A DNA stretch of 64,000 nt, taken from assembly GCF_000263195.1 (NCBI RefSeq), contig NC_018748.1:1302001-1366000 (forward strand), in the 5' to 3' direction. The notes beneath the pieces were generated by a model, which was not told the DNA's origin, did no database searches, and worked only from the letters and a program-made list of their open reading frames with translations. A program made the translations under genes and the position numbers. Source of the DNA: Emticicia oligotrophica DSM 17448 (GTDB taxonomy: Bacteria > Bacteroidota > Bacteroidia > Cytophagales > Spirosomataceae). Of this stretch, positions 38,572 through 47,209 are shown one piece after another (the stretch's first letter is position 1; each line of letters opens with the position of its first letter).

Positions 38572-40218
38572 ATGAAAATAAAACTACTACTTATATTTTT
38601 ATTAGGCTGTACATGCTTTTCGAGTCTTCATGCCCAAATAAAATACAAATACTTAGTTTTACTAAAAGATAAAATCAACTCTCCTTATTCAGTAAATAAT
38701 CCTTTAAGCTATTTATCTCAAAAAGCCATTGACCGACGCTTCAAACAAGGAATTAAGATAACAACAAACGATTTACCACCAAACCCTGCTTATATTGATG
38801 CTATTAAGCAGACAGGGGCAACAGTTATTTACAAATCGAGATGGATGAATGCAGTATTGGTTGAAGCAACTGAAACTCAAAAAAATACGATTTTATCCTT
38901 AAACTCAGTGAAAAGTATCGAGTTTAATCGTCCGCTTAAACAAGCTCGTGCGAGAACAAATAAAGATAAATTTACCTTTGAAACTGTTGAAACGCTAAAT
39001 TATGGCGATGCCACCGCCCAAATACAGCTTTTGGGGGCAGATGTCATGCATAATCAAGGCTTTCATGGCGAAGGAATATTGGTTGCACTACTCGATGATG
39101 GCTACTTGAATGTAAATACAAGTACATGCCTGCAACATTTAGTTCAACAAAATAAAATTCTCAAAGTTTATGATTTTGTAGATAACGATAACTCTGTTTA
39201 CGAACAAGGTGGCCACGGAACCTCTGTATTGAGCACAATGGCTGGTTTTATTGAAAATCAGATAATTGGCCCAGCTTTTGGAGCATCTTTTGCCTTATTT
39301 CGCACAGAGGATAATTCTTCTGAGACCCCGCTTGAAGAAGCCAATTGGCTTTTTGCAGCCGAAATGGCCGATAGCGTAGGGGCTGATATAATCAGTTCAT
39401 CATTAGGTTATAGTACTTTTGATAATTCAGCCGATGATTATACACCTTCAATGATGGACGGCAAAACGGCCTTATCTACCCGTGCAGCTGATTTTGCAGC
39501 AGCCACAGGAATGGTCGTGGTTGTTTCGGCGGGAAACTCAGGAGATGATCCTTCTTGGCAAATCATAACGGCACCTGCCGATGCAGATTCGGTTCTTGCC
39601 ATTGGAGCAGTGTCTCGCTCGGGTGTTTACGCTTTTTTTAGCTCAATAGGCAATTCAGCCGATGGCCGTATAAAACCCGATGTCGTGGCTGTTGGCAGTG
39701 GTACTGCACTCTGCAATACCTCAGGAACAACATCAACGAGCAATGGCACTTCATTTTCTGCCCCGCTTGTAGCTGGCTTAGTTGCTGGTTTTTGGCAAGC
39801 CTTCCCCTATCTCACAGCTCAAGAAGTCATACAATGCATCAGAAAATCAGGACATCAGTTTGCTTCACCTACTATTCAATTAGGTTATGGCTATGCCAAT
39901 TTTTCAAGGGCCAGCACTGCTGCTCAGAGTGAATATTCACTTACGGCCATTGAGCCTTCCCATGACATAGTATCGGTTAGTATTTTACCTTCCAATAAAT
40001 TAGAAATAACGCTTAAATTCTCGAATCAACTTATCAACAATAATTTAAGAATTGGCTTTATTGAACAAAGTTCAAATCAAATCATTTATCAAGACACTTT
40101 CATACTTAACACCAACGAAACAACGAAAGTGATTTCTCTAAGTACACTTAATCCCGATATTTTACTCAGAATTGAAGATTTAACTCAGAAAAAAACACTC
40201 AAAATCATGCGTTGGTAA
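38572..40218 (+). CDS. Secreted subtilisin-like serine protease (S8)
   Basis: 548 residues. A signal peptide (to about residue 22) is followed by a propeptide-like domain (about 25-125) and the S8 catalytic domain. The triad is visible: Asp of ALLDDGY (about residue 174), His of GGHGTSV (about 216) and Ser of NGTSFSAPL (about 393); the oxyanion Asn is in VVSAGNSGDD. The last 80 residues form a beta-strand domain, ending in KTLKIMRW; it resembles a short, degenerate T9SS sorting tail, but I would not claim it. Third gene of the run that begins with the PqqB-like hydrolase. Confidence 0.9.
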   Translation: MKIKLLLIFLLGCTCFSSLHAQIKYKYLVLLKDKINSPYSVNNPLSYLSQKAIDRRFKQGIKITTNDLPPNPAYIDAIKQTGATVIYKSRWMNAVLVEATETQKNTILSLNSVKSIEFNRPLKQARARTNKDKFTFETVETLNYGDATAQIQLLGADVMHNQGFHGEGILVALLDDGYLNVNTSTCLQHLVQQNKILKVYDFVDNDNSVYEQGGHGTSVLSTMAGFIENQIIGPAFGASFALFRTEDNSSETPLEEANWLFAAEMADSVGADIISSSLGYSTFDNSADDYTPSMMDGKTALSTRAADFAAATGMVVVVSAGNSGDDPSWQIITAPADADSVLAIGAVSRSGVYAFFSSIGNSADGRIKPDVVAVGSGTALCNTSGTTSTSNGTSFSAPLVAGLVAGFWQAFPYLTAQEVIQCIRKSGHQFASPTIQLGYGYANFSRASTAAQSEYSLTAIEPSHDIVSVSILPSNKLEITLKFSNQLINNNLRIGFIEQSSNQIIYQDTFILNTNETTKVISLSTLNPDILLRIEDLTQKKTLKIMRW

Positions 40219-40222
40219 TTCT

Positions 40223-41089
40223 TCACAGATTTTCAGCAAAAGACTTCAGGGTTATTTGTGGTTTACCCAACAACTCCCACGTTTGTTGGGCTTCAAATTT
40301 TTCTGGGTATTTATTCAAAGCTTCCACGATATGATAACCATAATTAAATTTTTGGCTAAATACGCCCATCAATTTCATGACAAACATTGGAGCCCACATT
40401 ATTCCTAAGTTCTCCTTTGTATAATACTTAATAAATTCTTTGGCGGCGGCATCTTGTGTGAAAGCTTCTAAACCCTGAACTACAAAATCATAACTTTCAG
40501 ATTCAGGCAAAACTTCAAAAGATTTCGCTACTTGCTGAGCATAATCTTTTGCTGAAATATAATACATCGGATATTCAGATTTACCACCCAAAGCAATCTT
40601 ACTTCCTTGCTTAGATTGATAAAAGATACTTTCCATGAAAGTAGAAGGATAAAAAATCGAATAAGGAATACCTGATTTTTTGATTTTCTGCACGGCTTCT
40701 TGCTTAATTCTAAAAACCCACCAATCAAAGTTATTCATACCTTGATAAAGATGTACAAGTGAAGATAAATAAGCGATTCGTTTAATGCCTGCTTTATGAG
40801 CAGCTTCAATGATGGTATCTAAGCCTTCTCCTTCGGCATGAAAATCGGTTAATTTTTCGGTTTGCTTAACTGATAAATTTAAGAAAATGGCATCTTGGCC
40901 TTGCATTGCTTTTTCTACATCTGATTTAATCGCTAAATCGCCTTTAATGATTTTTGTATTGGGGAAAATATCTTTCACCAATGAATCATTTCTGACAAAA
41001 AGTGTTAACTCAAAGCCTGCATTTTGCAGTGCAAAGGCAACGGGTTTTCCAAGCAAACCAGTCGAGCCAATAACAAGTATTTTTTTCAT
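40223..41089 (-). CDS. NmrA-like / atypical SDR NAD(P)-binding protein
   Basis: About 288 residues from the Met at 41089 (MKKILVIGSTGLLGKPVA); the frame extends ten codons further to 41119 but those do not fit. The dinucleotide-binding Gly motif GSTGLLG is at residues 8-14, and a KGDLAIKSDVEKAMQGQDAIF segment follows. A YYxxxK-like catalytic triad is not clear, typical of atypical SDRs used as NADPH sensors or reductases (NmrA/TMR type). The gene is convergent with the subtilase gene and ends 4 bases past it. Substrate unknown. Confidence 0.87.
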   Translation of the reverse strand: MKKILVIGSTGLLGKPVAFALQNAGFELTLFVRNDSLVKDIFPNTKIIKGDLAIKSDVEKAMQGQDAIFLNLSVKQTEKLTDFHAEGEGLDTIIEAAHKAGIKRIAYLSSLVHLYQGMNNFDWWVFRIKQEAVQKIKKSGIPYSIFYPSTFMESIFYQSKQGSKIALGGKSEYPMYYISAKDYAQQVAKSFEVLPESESYDFVVQGLEAFTQDAAAKEFIKYYTKENLGIMWAPMFVMKLMGVFSQKFNYGYHIVEALNKYPEKFEAQQTWELLGKPQITLKSFAENL

Positions 41090-41232
41090 AATTCTACCAA
41101 TAATCAAACTGACTATCAAGGACTTGATAAATTCATAACAAATAAAACATATAAATACTACAAAGCCGACTTTTCAATAATTTATCTTGAAATTTTCAAA
41201 CTCTAAGCACTTAAAGCTTGTTTTTATTGAGT

Positions 41233-41240
41233 TATCTTTG
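41233..41240 (+). promoter_or_regulatory. Candidate -7 element for the lipoprotein hydrolase gene
   Basis: TATCTTTG matches TAnnTTTG 32 bases before the ATG at 41273. No clear -33 TTTG at 19-21 bases. Confidence 0.4.
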
Positions 41241-41272
41241 TCATCCATCTATTCTTATTCAACTAAAACTTT

Positions 41273-42286
41273 ATGAAACACCTTTTCCTTTTATTAGCTG
41301 CTGTTTTTTTACTAGTCAATTGTAGCAAAAAACAAAATATCCAAGAGTCCCAGCAATCAATATCAAGTACTGAAGAAGTACAAACTGGTGGGGTAAAAAT
41401 GGTTGAAATTGAAACCCCTGTGGGAAAATTTAAAGTCTGGACCAAAAAGTTTGGTGATAATCCTCGCATAAAAATCTTACTCTTGCACGGCGGCCCAGCC
41501 ATGACCCATGAGTATATGGAGTGTTTTGAAAGCTTCTTTCCAAAAGAAGGCTTTGAAATGTATGAATACGACCAATTAGGCTCTTATTACTCCGACCAGC
41601 CCGATAATGATTCACTCTGGACAACCCCACGCTTTGTAGAAGAAGTAGAACAAGTACGTAGGGCTTTAGGCTTAAATAAAGACAACTTTTATTTATTAGG
41701 AAATTCTTGGGGAGGTATTTTGGCAATGGAATATGCTCTAAAATACCAAGATAATCTTAAAGGATTAATAATCAGCAATATGATGCCTAGTATTCCTGAT
41801 TATGAAAAATATAATACTGAATTGAGAAGCCAGATGAGAAAATCTCTGGTTGATTCGCTCAATGCTTTTGAAGCCAAGGGTGATTTTAAAAACCCCGTGT
41901 ACGTAGATTTAGTTACTCGTGAATATTATAATAAACATATTTGCCGCTTACCCGAATGGCCTGAGCCAGTCAATCGTACATTCAAACATTTGAATGAGCA
42001 TATTTATGTACTGATGCAAGGGCCGAGTGAGTTCAAAGTCGGTGGTCGCCTCATCACTTGGGATAGAAAAGCTAGTTTACCTAATATAAAAGTTCCTACC
42101 TTAGCTATCGGTGCAAAATATGATACCATGGACCCCAAAGCCATGGAACAATTAAGTAAAGCTGTACAAAAAGGAAGATATTTGTATTGTCCTGATGGTA
42201 GTCATTTATCTTTTTGGGATGACCAAAAAACCTATTTCCCGAATGTCATCCAATTTATAAAAGATGTAGATGAAAATCGGTTTTGA
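41273..42286 (+). CDS. Proline iminopeptidase-like alpha/beta hydrolase, lipoprotein
   Basis: 337 residues. The N-terminus has a lipoprotein signal (LLLAAVFLLVNCSKKQ; lipid site Cys near residue 17). The alpha/beta-hydrolase core shows LLHGGPAMTHEYME (oxyanion HGG, about residues 74-87), YDQLGSYYSD, the nucleophile elbow GNSWGGILA (Ser about 145), and acid/His residues in GAKYDTMDP and GSHLSFWDD. These features match the tripeptidyl/proline iminopeptidase family (S33). As a lipoprotein it acts at the cell envelope, so it probably trims N-terminal residues from imported peptides. It is closed by a perfect hairpin terminator. Confidence 0.9.
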   Translation: MKHLFLLLAAVFLLVNCSKKQNIQESQQSISSTEEVQTGGVKMVEIETPVGKFKVWTKKFGDNPRIKILLLHGGPAMTHEYMECFESFFPKEGFEMYEYDQLGSYYSDQPDNDSLWTTPRFVEEVEQVRRALGLNKDNFYLLGNSWGGILAMEYALKYQDNLKGLIISNMMPSIPDYEKYNTELRSQMRKSLVDSLNAFEAKGDFKNPVYVDLVTREYYNKHICRLPEWPEPVNRTFKHLNEHIYVLMQGPSEFKVGGRLITWDRKASLPNIKVPTLAIGAKYDTMDPKAMEQLSKAVQKGRYLYCPDGSHLSFWDDQKTYFPNVIQFIKDVDENRF

Positions 42287-42300
42287 TAAATAAACCCTAC

Positions 42301-42345
42301 TGAAGCGTCCCGAAAAAGAGTAAATTTTCGGGACGCTTCATTTTT
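42301..42345 (+). terminator. Perfect 16-bp terminator after the hydrolase gene
   Basis: TGAAGCGTCCCGAAAA pairs exactly with TTTTCGGGACGCTTCA (loop AGAGTAAA) and TTTTT follows. Confidence 0.88.
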
Positions 42346-42436
42346 ATATTTGAATAATTATCAAGTAATTTGTTCGTATTAAATTAACAAAAGCTGTTGA
42401 CTGAAACTGCTTATAACCTATTCAACACACTATAAA

Positions 42437-44203
42437 ATGTCGTATTCCATCTCCAGAGTTTTCGAATTATTAGATACTTCCATTGCTAAATACAATAAAC
42501 CCGATGTTTTTGCTTCAAAAATCAAAGGTGAATGGCAGCTTGTTTCGGCTGCTGATTTCTTGCAGTCTATCAACCAATTAAGTTTAGGCTTATTAAGTAT
42601 TGGCATTAAGCGAGGCGATAAAATCGCTGTTATTTCCGAAAGTCGCCCCGAATGGAATATCGTCGATTTTGCGATTCAACAAGTCGGTGCCATTGGCGTG
42701 CCGCTTTACCCCAACATTACGGTAGAGGATTACAGGTATATTTTCAATGATGCCAGTATCAAATTAGTTTTCGTGGGCGATGCTGACCTGCTAAAAAAAG
42801 CACAAACAGCGGCCAAAGATGCCCCAAGTGTGCAAGAAATTTATTGTTTTGATAAAATCATAGGTAGCAAACATTGGAAAGAGGTTTCGGAAAGTGCCAA
42901 AAACGAAGATGTCGAAAAATTAGAAAGTATCAAACAAAGCATCAAAACCGATGATTTGCTTACAATCATTTATACTTCAGGTACTACGGGCAATCCAAAA
43001 GGAGTTATGCTTTCGCACCTAAATTTAATCAGCAATTTTGAATCATGCCGTGATAATTTCCCAATTGATGAAACTTGTCGAGCATTGAGCTTTCTTCCGC
43101 TCAACCACGTGTACGAACGCATGGTTTTGTACTTATACATGAGCAAGGGGATGTCAATATATTATGCTCAAAATATGGCTACTATTGCCGATGATTTACG
43201 CGATGTAAAACCACAAATTTTCACAACCGTGCCACGTTTACTTGAAAAAGTTTACGATAAAATCGTGGCGAAAGGCTATGAATTGAGTGGACTCAAACGT
43301 AAGATATTTCTCTGGGCACTTGATTTAGGGCTCAAATATGACCCAAACCAACAATTTAGTGCTTGGTATAATTTCCAATTAAAATGGGCACAAAAGCTGG
43401 TTTTTAGTAAGTGGCAAGAAGCTTTAGGCGGAAATATCCGCATGATTTGTTCAGGAGCCGCAGCCTTACAACCTCGTTTAGCTAGGGTTTTCTGGGCGGC
43501 AGGAATTCCAGTTTCAGAAGGTTATGGAATGACCGAAACTTCGCCAGTAATTGCTACTAATCGAGTAATGCCTTTAGATTTGCGAATCAGCACAGTAGGG
43601 CCAATCATTGATGGCACTACCGTGAAAATTGCTGAAGATGGCGAAATCTTGGTTAAAGGACCAAACGTTATGTTGGGATACTACAACAAACCAGAACTCA
43701 CAAAAGAAGTAATTGATGCTGACGGTTGGCTACACACTGGCGATATTGGTAAGCTTGATGAAGGTAAGTATTTAAAAATTACCGACCGTAAGAAAGAAAT
43801 TTTCAAGACTTCAGGAGGCAAATATGTAGCTCCGCAAGTACTCGAAAATAAAATGAAAGAATCGGTCTTTATTGAGCAAATGATGGTGGTGGGCGAAAGT
43901 CAGAAATTCCCTGCGGCTTTGATTATTCCTGAATTCGTAGCTCTTCGTGACTGGTGTAAAACACAAGGAATTGATTATACCACCGATGCCGAAATCATTA
44001 AAAATCAGCAAGTTTTAAAATTGATTTTTAGTGAAATTTCGAAATTTAATAAAGAATTTGCCCAATACGAACAAGTAAAGAAATTTACCTTACTTGCCAA
44101 TCCTTGGACAATCGAAGGAGGAGAAGTAACCCCTACACTTAAACCAAAACGGAAGGTCATTACGGCCAAATACAAAGATTTGATTGATAGAATGTATGAA
44201 TAA
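42437..44203 (+). CDS. Long-chain acyl-CoA synthetase (AMP-dependent ligase)
   Basis: 588 residues. It activates fatty acids to acyl-CoA through an acyl-adenylate. The signature P-loop YTSGTTGNPKGVMLSH is near residues 178-194; the adenylate-binding GYGMTETSP near 362, the TGD motif LHTGDIG near 437 and the gate/catalytic C-terminal DRKKEIFKTSGGKYVAPQ near 455 are all intact. Length (about 590) is that of the bacterial FadD/long-chain type with a shortened C-terminus. It stands alone, with a palindromic repeat just past its stop and bshC downstream. Confidence 0.95.
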   Translation: MSYSISRVFELLDTSIAKYNKPDVFASKIKGEWQLVSAADFLQSINQLSLGLLSIGIKRGDKIAVISESRPEWNIVDFAIQQVGAIGVPLYPNITVEDYRYIFNDASIKLVFVGDADLLKKAQTAAKDAPSVQEIYCFDKIIGSKHWKEVSESAKNEDVEKLESIKQSIKTDDLLTIIYTSGTTGNPKGVMLSHLNLISNFESCRDNFPIDETCRALSFLPLNHVYERMVLYLYMSKGMSIYYAQNMATIADDLRDVKPQIFTTVPRLLEKVYDKIVAKGYELSGLKRKIFLWALDLGLKYDPNQQFSAWYNFQLKWAQKLVFSKWQEALGGNIRMICSGAAALQPRLARVFWAAGIPVSEGYGMTETSPVIATNRVMPLDLRISTVGPIIDGTTVKIAEDGEILVKGPNVMLGYYNKPELTKEVIDADGWLHTGDIGKLDEGKYLKITDRKKEIFKTSGGKYVAPQVLENKMKESVFIEQMMVVGESQKFPAALIIPEFVALRDWCKTQGIDYTTDAEIIKNQQVLKLIFSEISKFNKEFAQYEQVKKFTLLANPWTIEGGEVTPTLKPKRKVITAKYKDLIDRMYE

Positions 44204-44206
44204 ATG

Positions 44207-44250
44207 TTACTTCTGTAGAGACAAGTCATGCCTTGTCTCTACAGAAGTAA
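44207..44250. repeat. Perfect 19-bp palindrome (REP-like) after the acyl-CoA ligase
   Basis: TTACTTCTGTAGAGACAAG (44207-44225) is exactly complementary to 44232-44250 around a 6-base loop TCATGC. The loop differs by one base from GCATGC, which would make the whole element a continuous palindrome; this fits a copy of a dispersed family. It starts 4 bases past the stop codon and could also end transcription. Confidence 0.7.
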
Positions 44251-44326
44251 TCAACGAAAATTAATTAATTGAAACCCATAGGCTTTTTTTGGTGTTCTGT
44301 TTAGAGCAAAGAAAAAAAACATAAAC

Positions 44327-45871
44327 ATGCCCTGTCAACAAATAGAGTTAAATTCGGTCGGTGCATTTCCGAAACTGTTTTTAGATTATATTTCGAAAAA
44401 CGATTCTCTCCTAAAATTCTACAATCAATATCCTGATATTCAAGGATTTGACAAAGTAATACAAACTCGGCAATTCTCGGAAGACAAGCGAAAAACATTG
44501 GTTTCAGTTTTAAAAAAGCAATATCAAGGTTTAAGCAATAGTCCTAATTTTGATACACTCCTACAAGCCAATACTTTTACAGTTACAACTGGGCACCAAC
44601 TCAACATATTCACTGGGCCATTATATGTAATCTATAAAATCATTACGATTATTAATTTGGCTAAAAAGCTGAAAGCTCAATTTCCTGCATACAACTTCGT
44701 ACCCGTTTATTGGATGGCCAGCGAAGACCATGATTTTGCAGAAATTGCTTCGTTTAACCTTTTTGGAAAAACTTATAAATGGGAAACCGAACAAAAAGGA
44801 GCAGTGGGAAGAATGAATCCCGCAGAGTTAGAGACCATATTTGCCGAACTTCCTGAAAAGCCAGAGTTATTTGAGCGTGCCTACCTCAATAATTCTACGC
44901 TCGCAGCGGCCGTACGCCAATATATGCATGAGCTTTTTGCGAATGAAAGTCTCATTTGTTTAGATGCTGATGACGCTGATTTAAAAGCCATTTTCACGGG
45001 TGTCATTAAAGACGATTTACTCAATCATTCAGCCAATAAAATTGTAACTGAAACATCTGAGGAACTCAATAAAATGGGTTATCATACGCAAATCACTCCG
45101 CGTGAAATCAACTTCTTTTATTTACAAGAAGGTTTACGCGAGCGTATTGTGCGAGAAGATGGGGTTTATAAGGTTTTAAACTCCGATTTGGCTTTCTCTG
45201 AAAATGAAATTTTACAAATTCTTGAGCAAAATCCAGAGCGATTCAGTCCAAATGTTGTTTTACGCCCATTATATCAAGAAACAATTCTACCAAATTTAGC
45301 TTATATCGGTGGGCCTTCAGAAGTACCTTATTGGTTACAACTGAAAGGTATTTTTGATCATTATGGCGAACAATTCCCTCTTTTAATGCCTCGAAATTTT
45401 GCTTTGGTGATTAACCAAGCGAGCCAAAAGCGTATAGATAAATTAGGTATTACAGCCGAAGAACTTTTTGCCGATGAAGTAACCCTTCGCAGAAGCTACG
45501 TAGAACGTAATTCTGAAAACTCGTTGAGCTTAGCATTTGAAATAGATGATATCAATGAAGTTTTTGAGCGAATTCTTCGTAAATCTTTGGCCATTGATCA
45601 AACGATGAAAGGACCTGTTGAAGCAGAAAAAGTAAAGATAATTTCATCGCTCGAAAACCTTGAAAAACGCATCAAGAAAGCCGAAGAACGTAATCAGGAA
45701 ACAGCCGTTACTCAACTCTTAGGCTTAAAGCAAAAGCTATTTCCAGATGGAGGTTTACAAGAACGCAAGGAAAATTTCTTGAACTTCTATCTAAACGATA
45801 AATCGTTTATTGAAAAACTCCTCGAAGCCTTCGACCCCATTGATTATCGCTTCAATATTATTGAGATATAA
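44327..45871 (+). CDS. bshC: Bacillithiol biosynthesis cysteine-adding enzyme
   Basis: 514 residues, matching BshC, which joins cysteine to GlcN-malate as the last step of bacillithiol synthesis. Landmarks: TTGHQLNIFTGPLYVIYK (about residues 85-102), VPVYWMASEDHDFAEI (about 125-141), NVVLRPLYQETILPNLAYIGGPSEVPYWLQLK (about 305-337), and a C-terminal coiled coil at about 420-470 with LKQKLFPDGGLQERKENF. It is full length. BshA and BshB are not in the window, so the pathway must be scattered. A perfect hairpin terminator follows; the next gene is tetR. Confidence 0.95.
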   Translation: MPCQQIELNSVGAFPKLFLDYISKNDSLLKFYNQYPDIQGFDKVIQTRQFSEDKRKTLVSVLKKQYQGLSNSPNFDTLLQANTFTVTTGHQLNIFTGPLYVIYKIITIINLAKKLKAQFPAYNFVPVYWMASEDHDFAEIASFNLFGKTYKWETEQKGAVGRMNPAELETIFAELPEKPELFERAYLNNSTLAAAVRQYMHELFANESLICLDADDADLKAIFTGVIKDDLLNHSANKIVTETSEELNKMGYHTQITPREINFFYLQEGLRERIVREDGVYKVLNSDLAFSENEILQILEQNPERFSPNVVLRPLYQETILPNLAYIGGPSEVPYWLQLKGIFDHYGEQFPLLMPRNFALVINQASQKRIDKLGITAEELFADEVTLRRSYVERNSENSLSLAFEIDDINEVFERILRKSLAIDQTMKGPVEAEKVKIISSLENLEKRIKKAEERNQETAVTQLLGLKQKLFPDGGLQERKENFLNFYLNDKSFIEKLLEAFDPIDYRFNIIEI

Positions 45872-45896
45872 TAAAAAATATGGCCGTTTATAATTG

Positions 45897-45934
45897 AAAT
45901 GTGGTTCACTTTTGAAGTGGACCACATTTTTTTT
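45897..45934 (+). terminator. Terminator after bshC
   Basis: AAATGTGGTTCACTT-type arm pairs with AAGTGGACCACATTT (one wobble pair) around TTG, followed by a T-tract. Confidence 0.85.
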
Positions 45935-45941
45935 AAAATAA

Positions 45942-45973
45942 TTTGTTTTTCTGAACACCGTTCATTTTATTTG
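45942..45973 (+). promoter_or_regulatory. tetR promoter with embedded operator palindrome
   Basis: TTTG (45942-45945), 20 bases, then TTTATTTG (45966-45973, a close match to TAnnTTTG). In the spacer sits the palindrome TGAAC-ACC-GTTCA (45952-45964), ideally placed to block the promoter. A near copy lies before tolC at 47122. Start would be near 45980, 23 bases before the ATG. Confidence 0.65.
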
Positions 45974-46002
45974 CATTGTTAATTAAAGAATAGTATAGCT
46001 CC

Positions 46003-46629
46003 ATGGGTGTTGCAGATAGAAAAGAAAGAGAAAAAGTAGAAATGAGGCGGCAAATATTAGCCGCCGCTCAAAAACTATTTTTGGAACAAGGCTACGAAAA
46101 AACCAGCATCCGTAATATTGCTGAAGTAATTGAGTATAGTGCGGGTACAATATACCTTTATTTCAAAGATAAAAATGAAATTCTTTTTGCCTTGCATGTA
46201 GATGCCTTCAACGCTCTCATGCATGCTATGCAAGCAGGTATTGGCGTAGAAACTGACCCTTTCGAACGCTTAATTTCATTAGGGAAAAGTTACCTCAAAT
46301 ACGCCTTTGAAAACCCCGAATTGTATGATTTAATGTTTGTGATGACCGCCCCCATGGAAACCCTCGAATGCAGAGATGAAATTTGGTGTGACGGCGAACG
46401 AGCATTTAATACACTTAAATTAGTGGTAGGAGATTGCATGCAAGCAGGGTATTTCGCTGGTGAAAATGTCGAGACCGTTTCGGTCATGATGTGGAGTTTA
46501 GTACATGGCCTTGCAACCTTACATTTACGCCGCCGAACCATGATTTTTCCAGAAGAACGCCGTATTCAACTTTTAGAAGAAGTCTATGACCGATTTGTTG
46601 AAATGGTAAAAACATACAAACGCAAATAA
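46003..46629 (+). CDS. TetR-family transcriptional repressor
   Basis: 208 residues. The N-terminal helix-turn-helix spans about residues 10-55 (RRQILAAAQKLFLEQGYEKTSIRNIAEVIEYSAGTIYLYFKDKNEILFAL), and the C-terminal all-helical ligand domain has two Cys residues and an acidic face. It likely represses its own promoter and the downstream efflux operon, since the palindrome TGAAC-N3-GTTCA lies in its own promoter and a close copy lies before tolC. It is 10 bases before a hotdog thioesterase gene, probably co-transcribed. The inducing ligand is unknown; the neighbouring thioesterase hints at an acyl or aromatic-CoA-related compound. Confidence 0.92.
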   Translation: MGVADRKEREKVEMRRQILAAAQKLFLEQGYEKTSIRNIAEVIEYSAGTIYLYFKDKNEILFALHVDAFNALMHAMQAGIGVETDPFERLISLGKSYLKYAFENPELYDLMFVMTAPMETLECRDEIWCDGERAFNTLKLVVGDCMQAGYFAGENVETVSVMMWSLVHGLATLHLRRRTMIFPEERRIQLLEEVYDRFVEMVKTYKRK

Positions 46630-46639
46630 GAACCAAATA

Positions 46640-47074
46640 ATGAACCACGCTTTAGAATTTTTTAAACAACACATCGGGAAAAATGCCTCAGAAGTAAGTC
46701 CATCTCCGCTAGGTAGATGGCTAAACGGCAAGCTAATTTCAGCAGAAGAAGGCTCTTTAATAGTAGAATTTACCGTTCGTGAAGAGATGACTAATCCTGG
46801 TAGAATCTTACACGGGGGAACAATGGCGTCAATGCTTGATGATGTGATGGGAATGACAGTCTTTTCACTTGGTAAAGAAAACTTTTACTCTACTATCAAC
46901 CTCAATGTCGATTACCTCTTACCTGCCCAAGTTGGAGAAAGTATTTTCGTGAAATCGAAAATTATTAGAGCAGGAAAAACAGTAGTAAATGTCGTATGTG
47001 AAGCACGTAATGCACAACAAAAACTATTGGCACAATGTAGTTCAAACTTAGTTGCCACTAGTATAAAAGTATAA
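46640..47074 (+). CDS. PaaI-type hotdog-fold thioesterase
   Basis: 144 residues with the hotdog signature NPGRILHGGTMASMLDDVMGM (about residues 52-73) that carries the catalytic-loop HGG and Asp, and STINLNVDYLLPAQVG and KTVVNVVCEARN strands. Such enzymes hydrolyse acyl- or aryl-CoA thioesters. It sits 10 bases after tetR, so the pair is likely one transcript, ended by the terminator at 47082. In many gamma- and alpha-proteobacteria a PaaI-like thioesterase with a TetR regulator marks loci for aromatic or acyl compounds; whether that holds here is inference. Confidence 0.88.
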   Translation: MNHALEFFKQHIGKNASEVSPSPLGRWLNGKLISAEEGSLIVEFTVREEMTNPGRILHGGTMASMLDDVMGMTVFSLGKENFYSTINLNVDYLLPAQVGESIFVKSKIIRAGKTVVNVVCEARNAQQKLLAQCSSNLVATSIKV

Positions 47075-47081
47075 GAATTTG

Positions 47082-47110
47082 GGGTCAGGCCTTAGTCAGG
47101 CCCTTTTTTT
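47082..47110 (+). terminator. Terminator after the thioesterase gene
   Basis: GGGTC/GGC pairs with GTC/GGCCC (wobble and one mismatch) around CTTA, followed by seven T. It separates tetR-thioesterase from the efflux operon. Confidence 0.7.
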
Positions 47111-47121
47111 GAAACTTCTAC

Positions 47122-47134
47122 TTAACAGTGTTCA
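47122..47134 (+). promoter_or_regulatory. Candidate TetR operator before the efflux operon
   Basis: TTAAC-AGT-GTTCA differs by one arm base from the tetR promoter palindrome TGAAC-ACC-GTTCA. On the opposite strand the two sites share TTCTGAACAC-(C/T)-GTT. It lies 76 bases before the tolC ATG. Confidence 0.6.
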
Positions 47135-47209
47135 GAAACTAATAATTGATTAATGGTGGCTAATAAAGCTAAAATTAACTAAAAGCCTCTTAGAAGGTGA
47201 TTTTATCCT

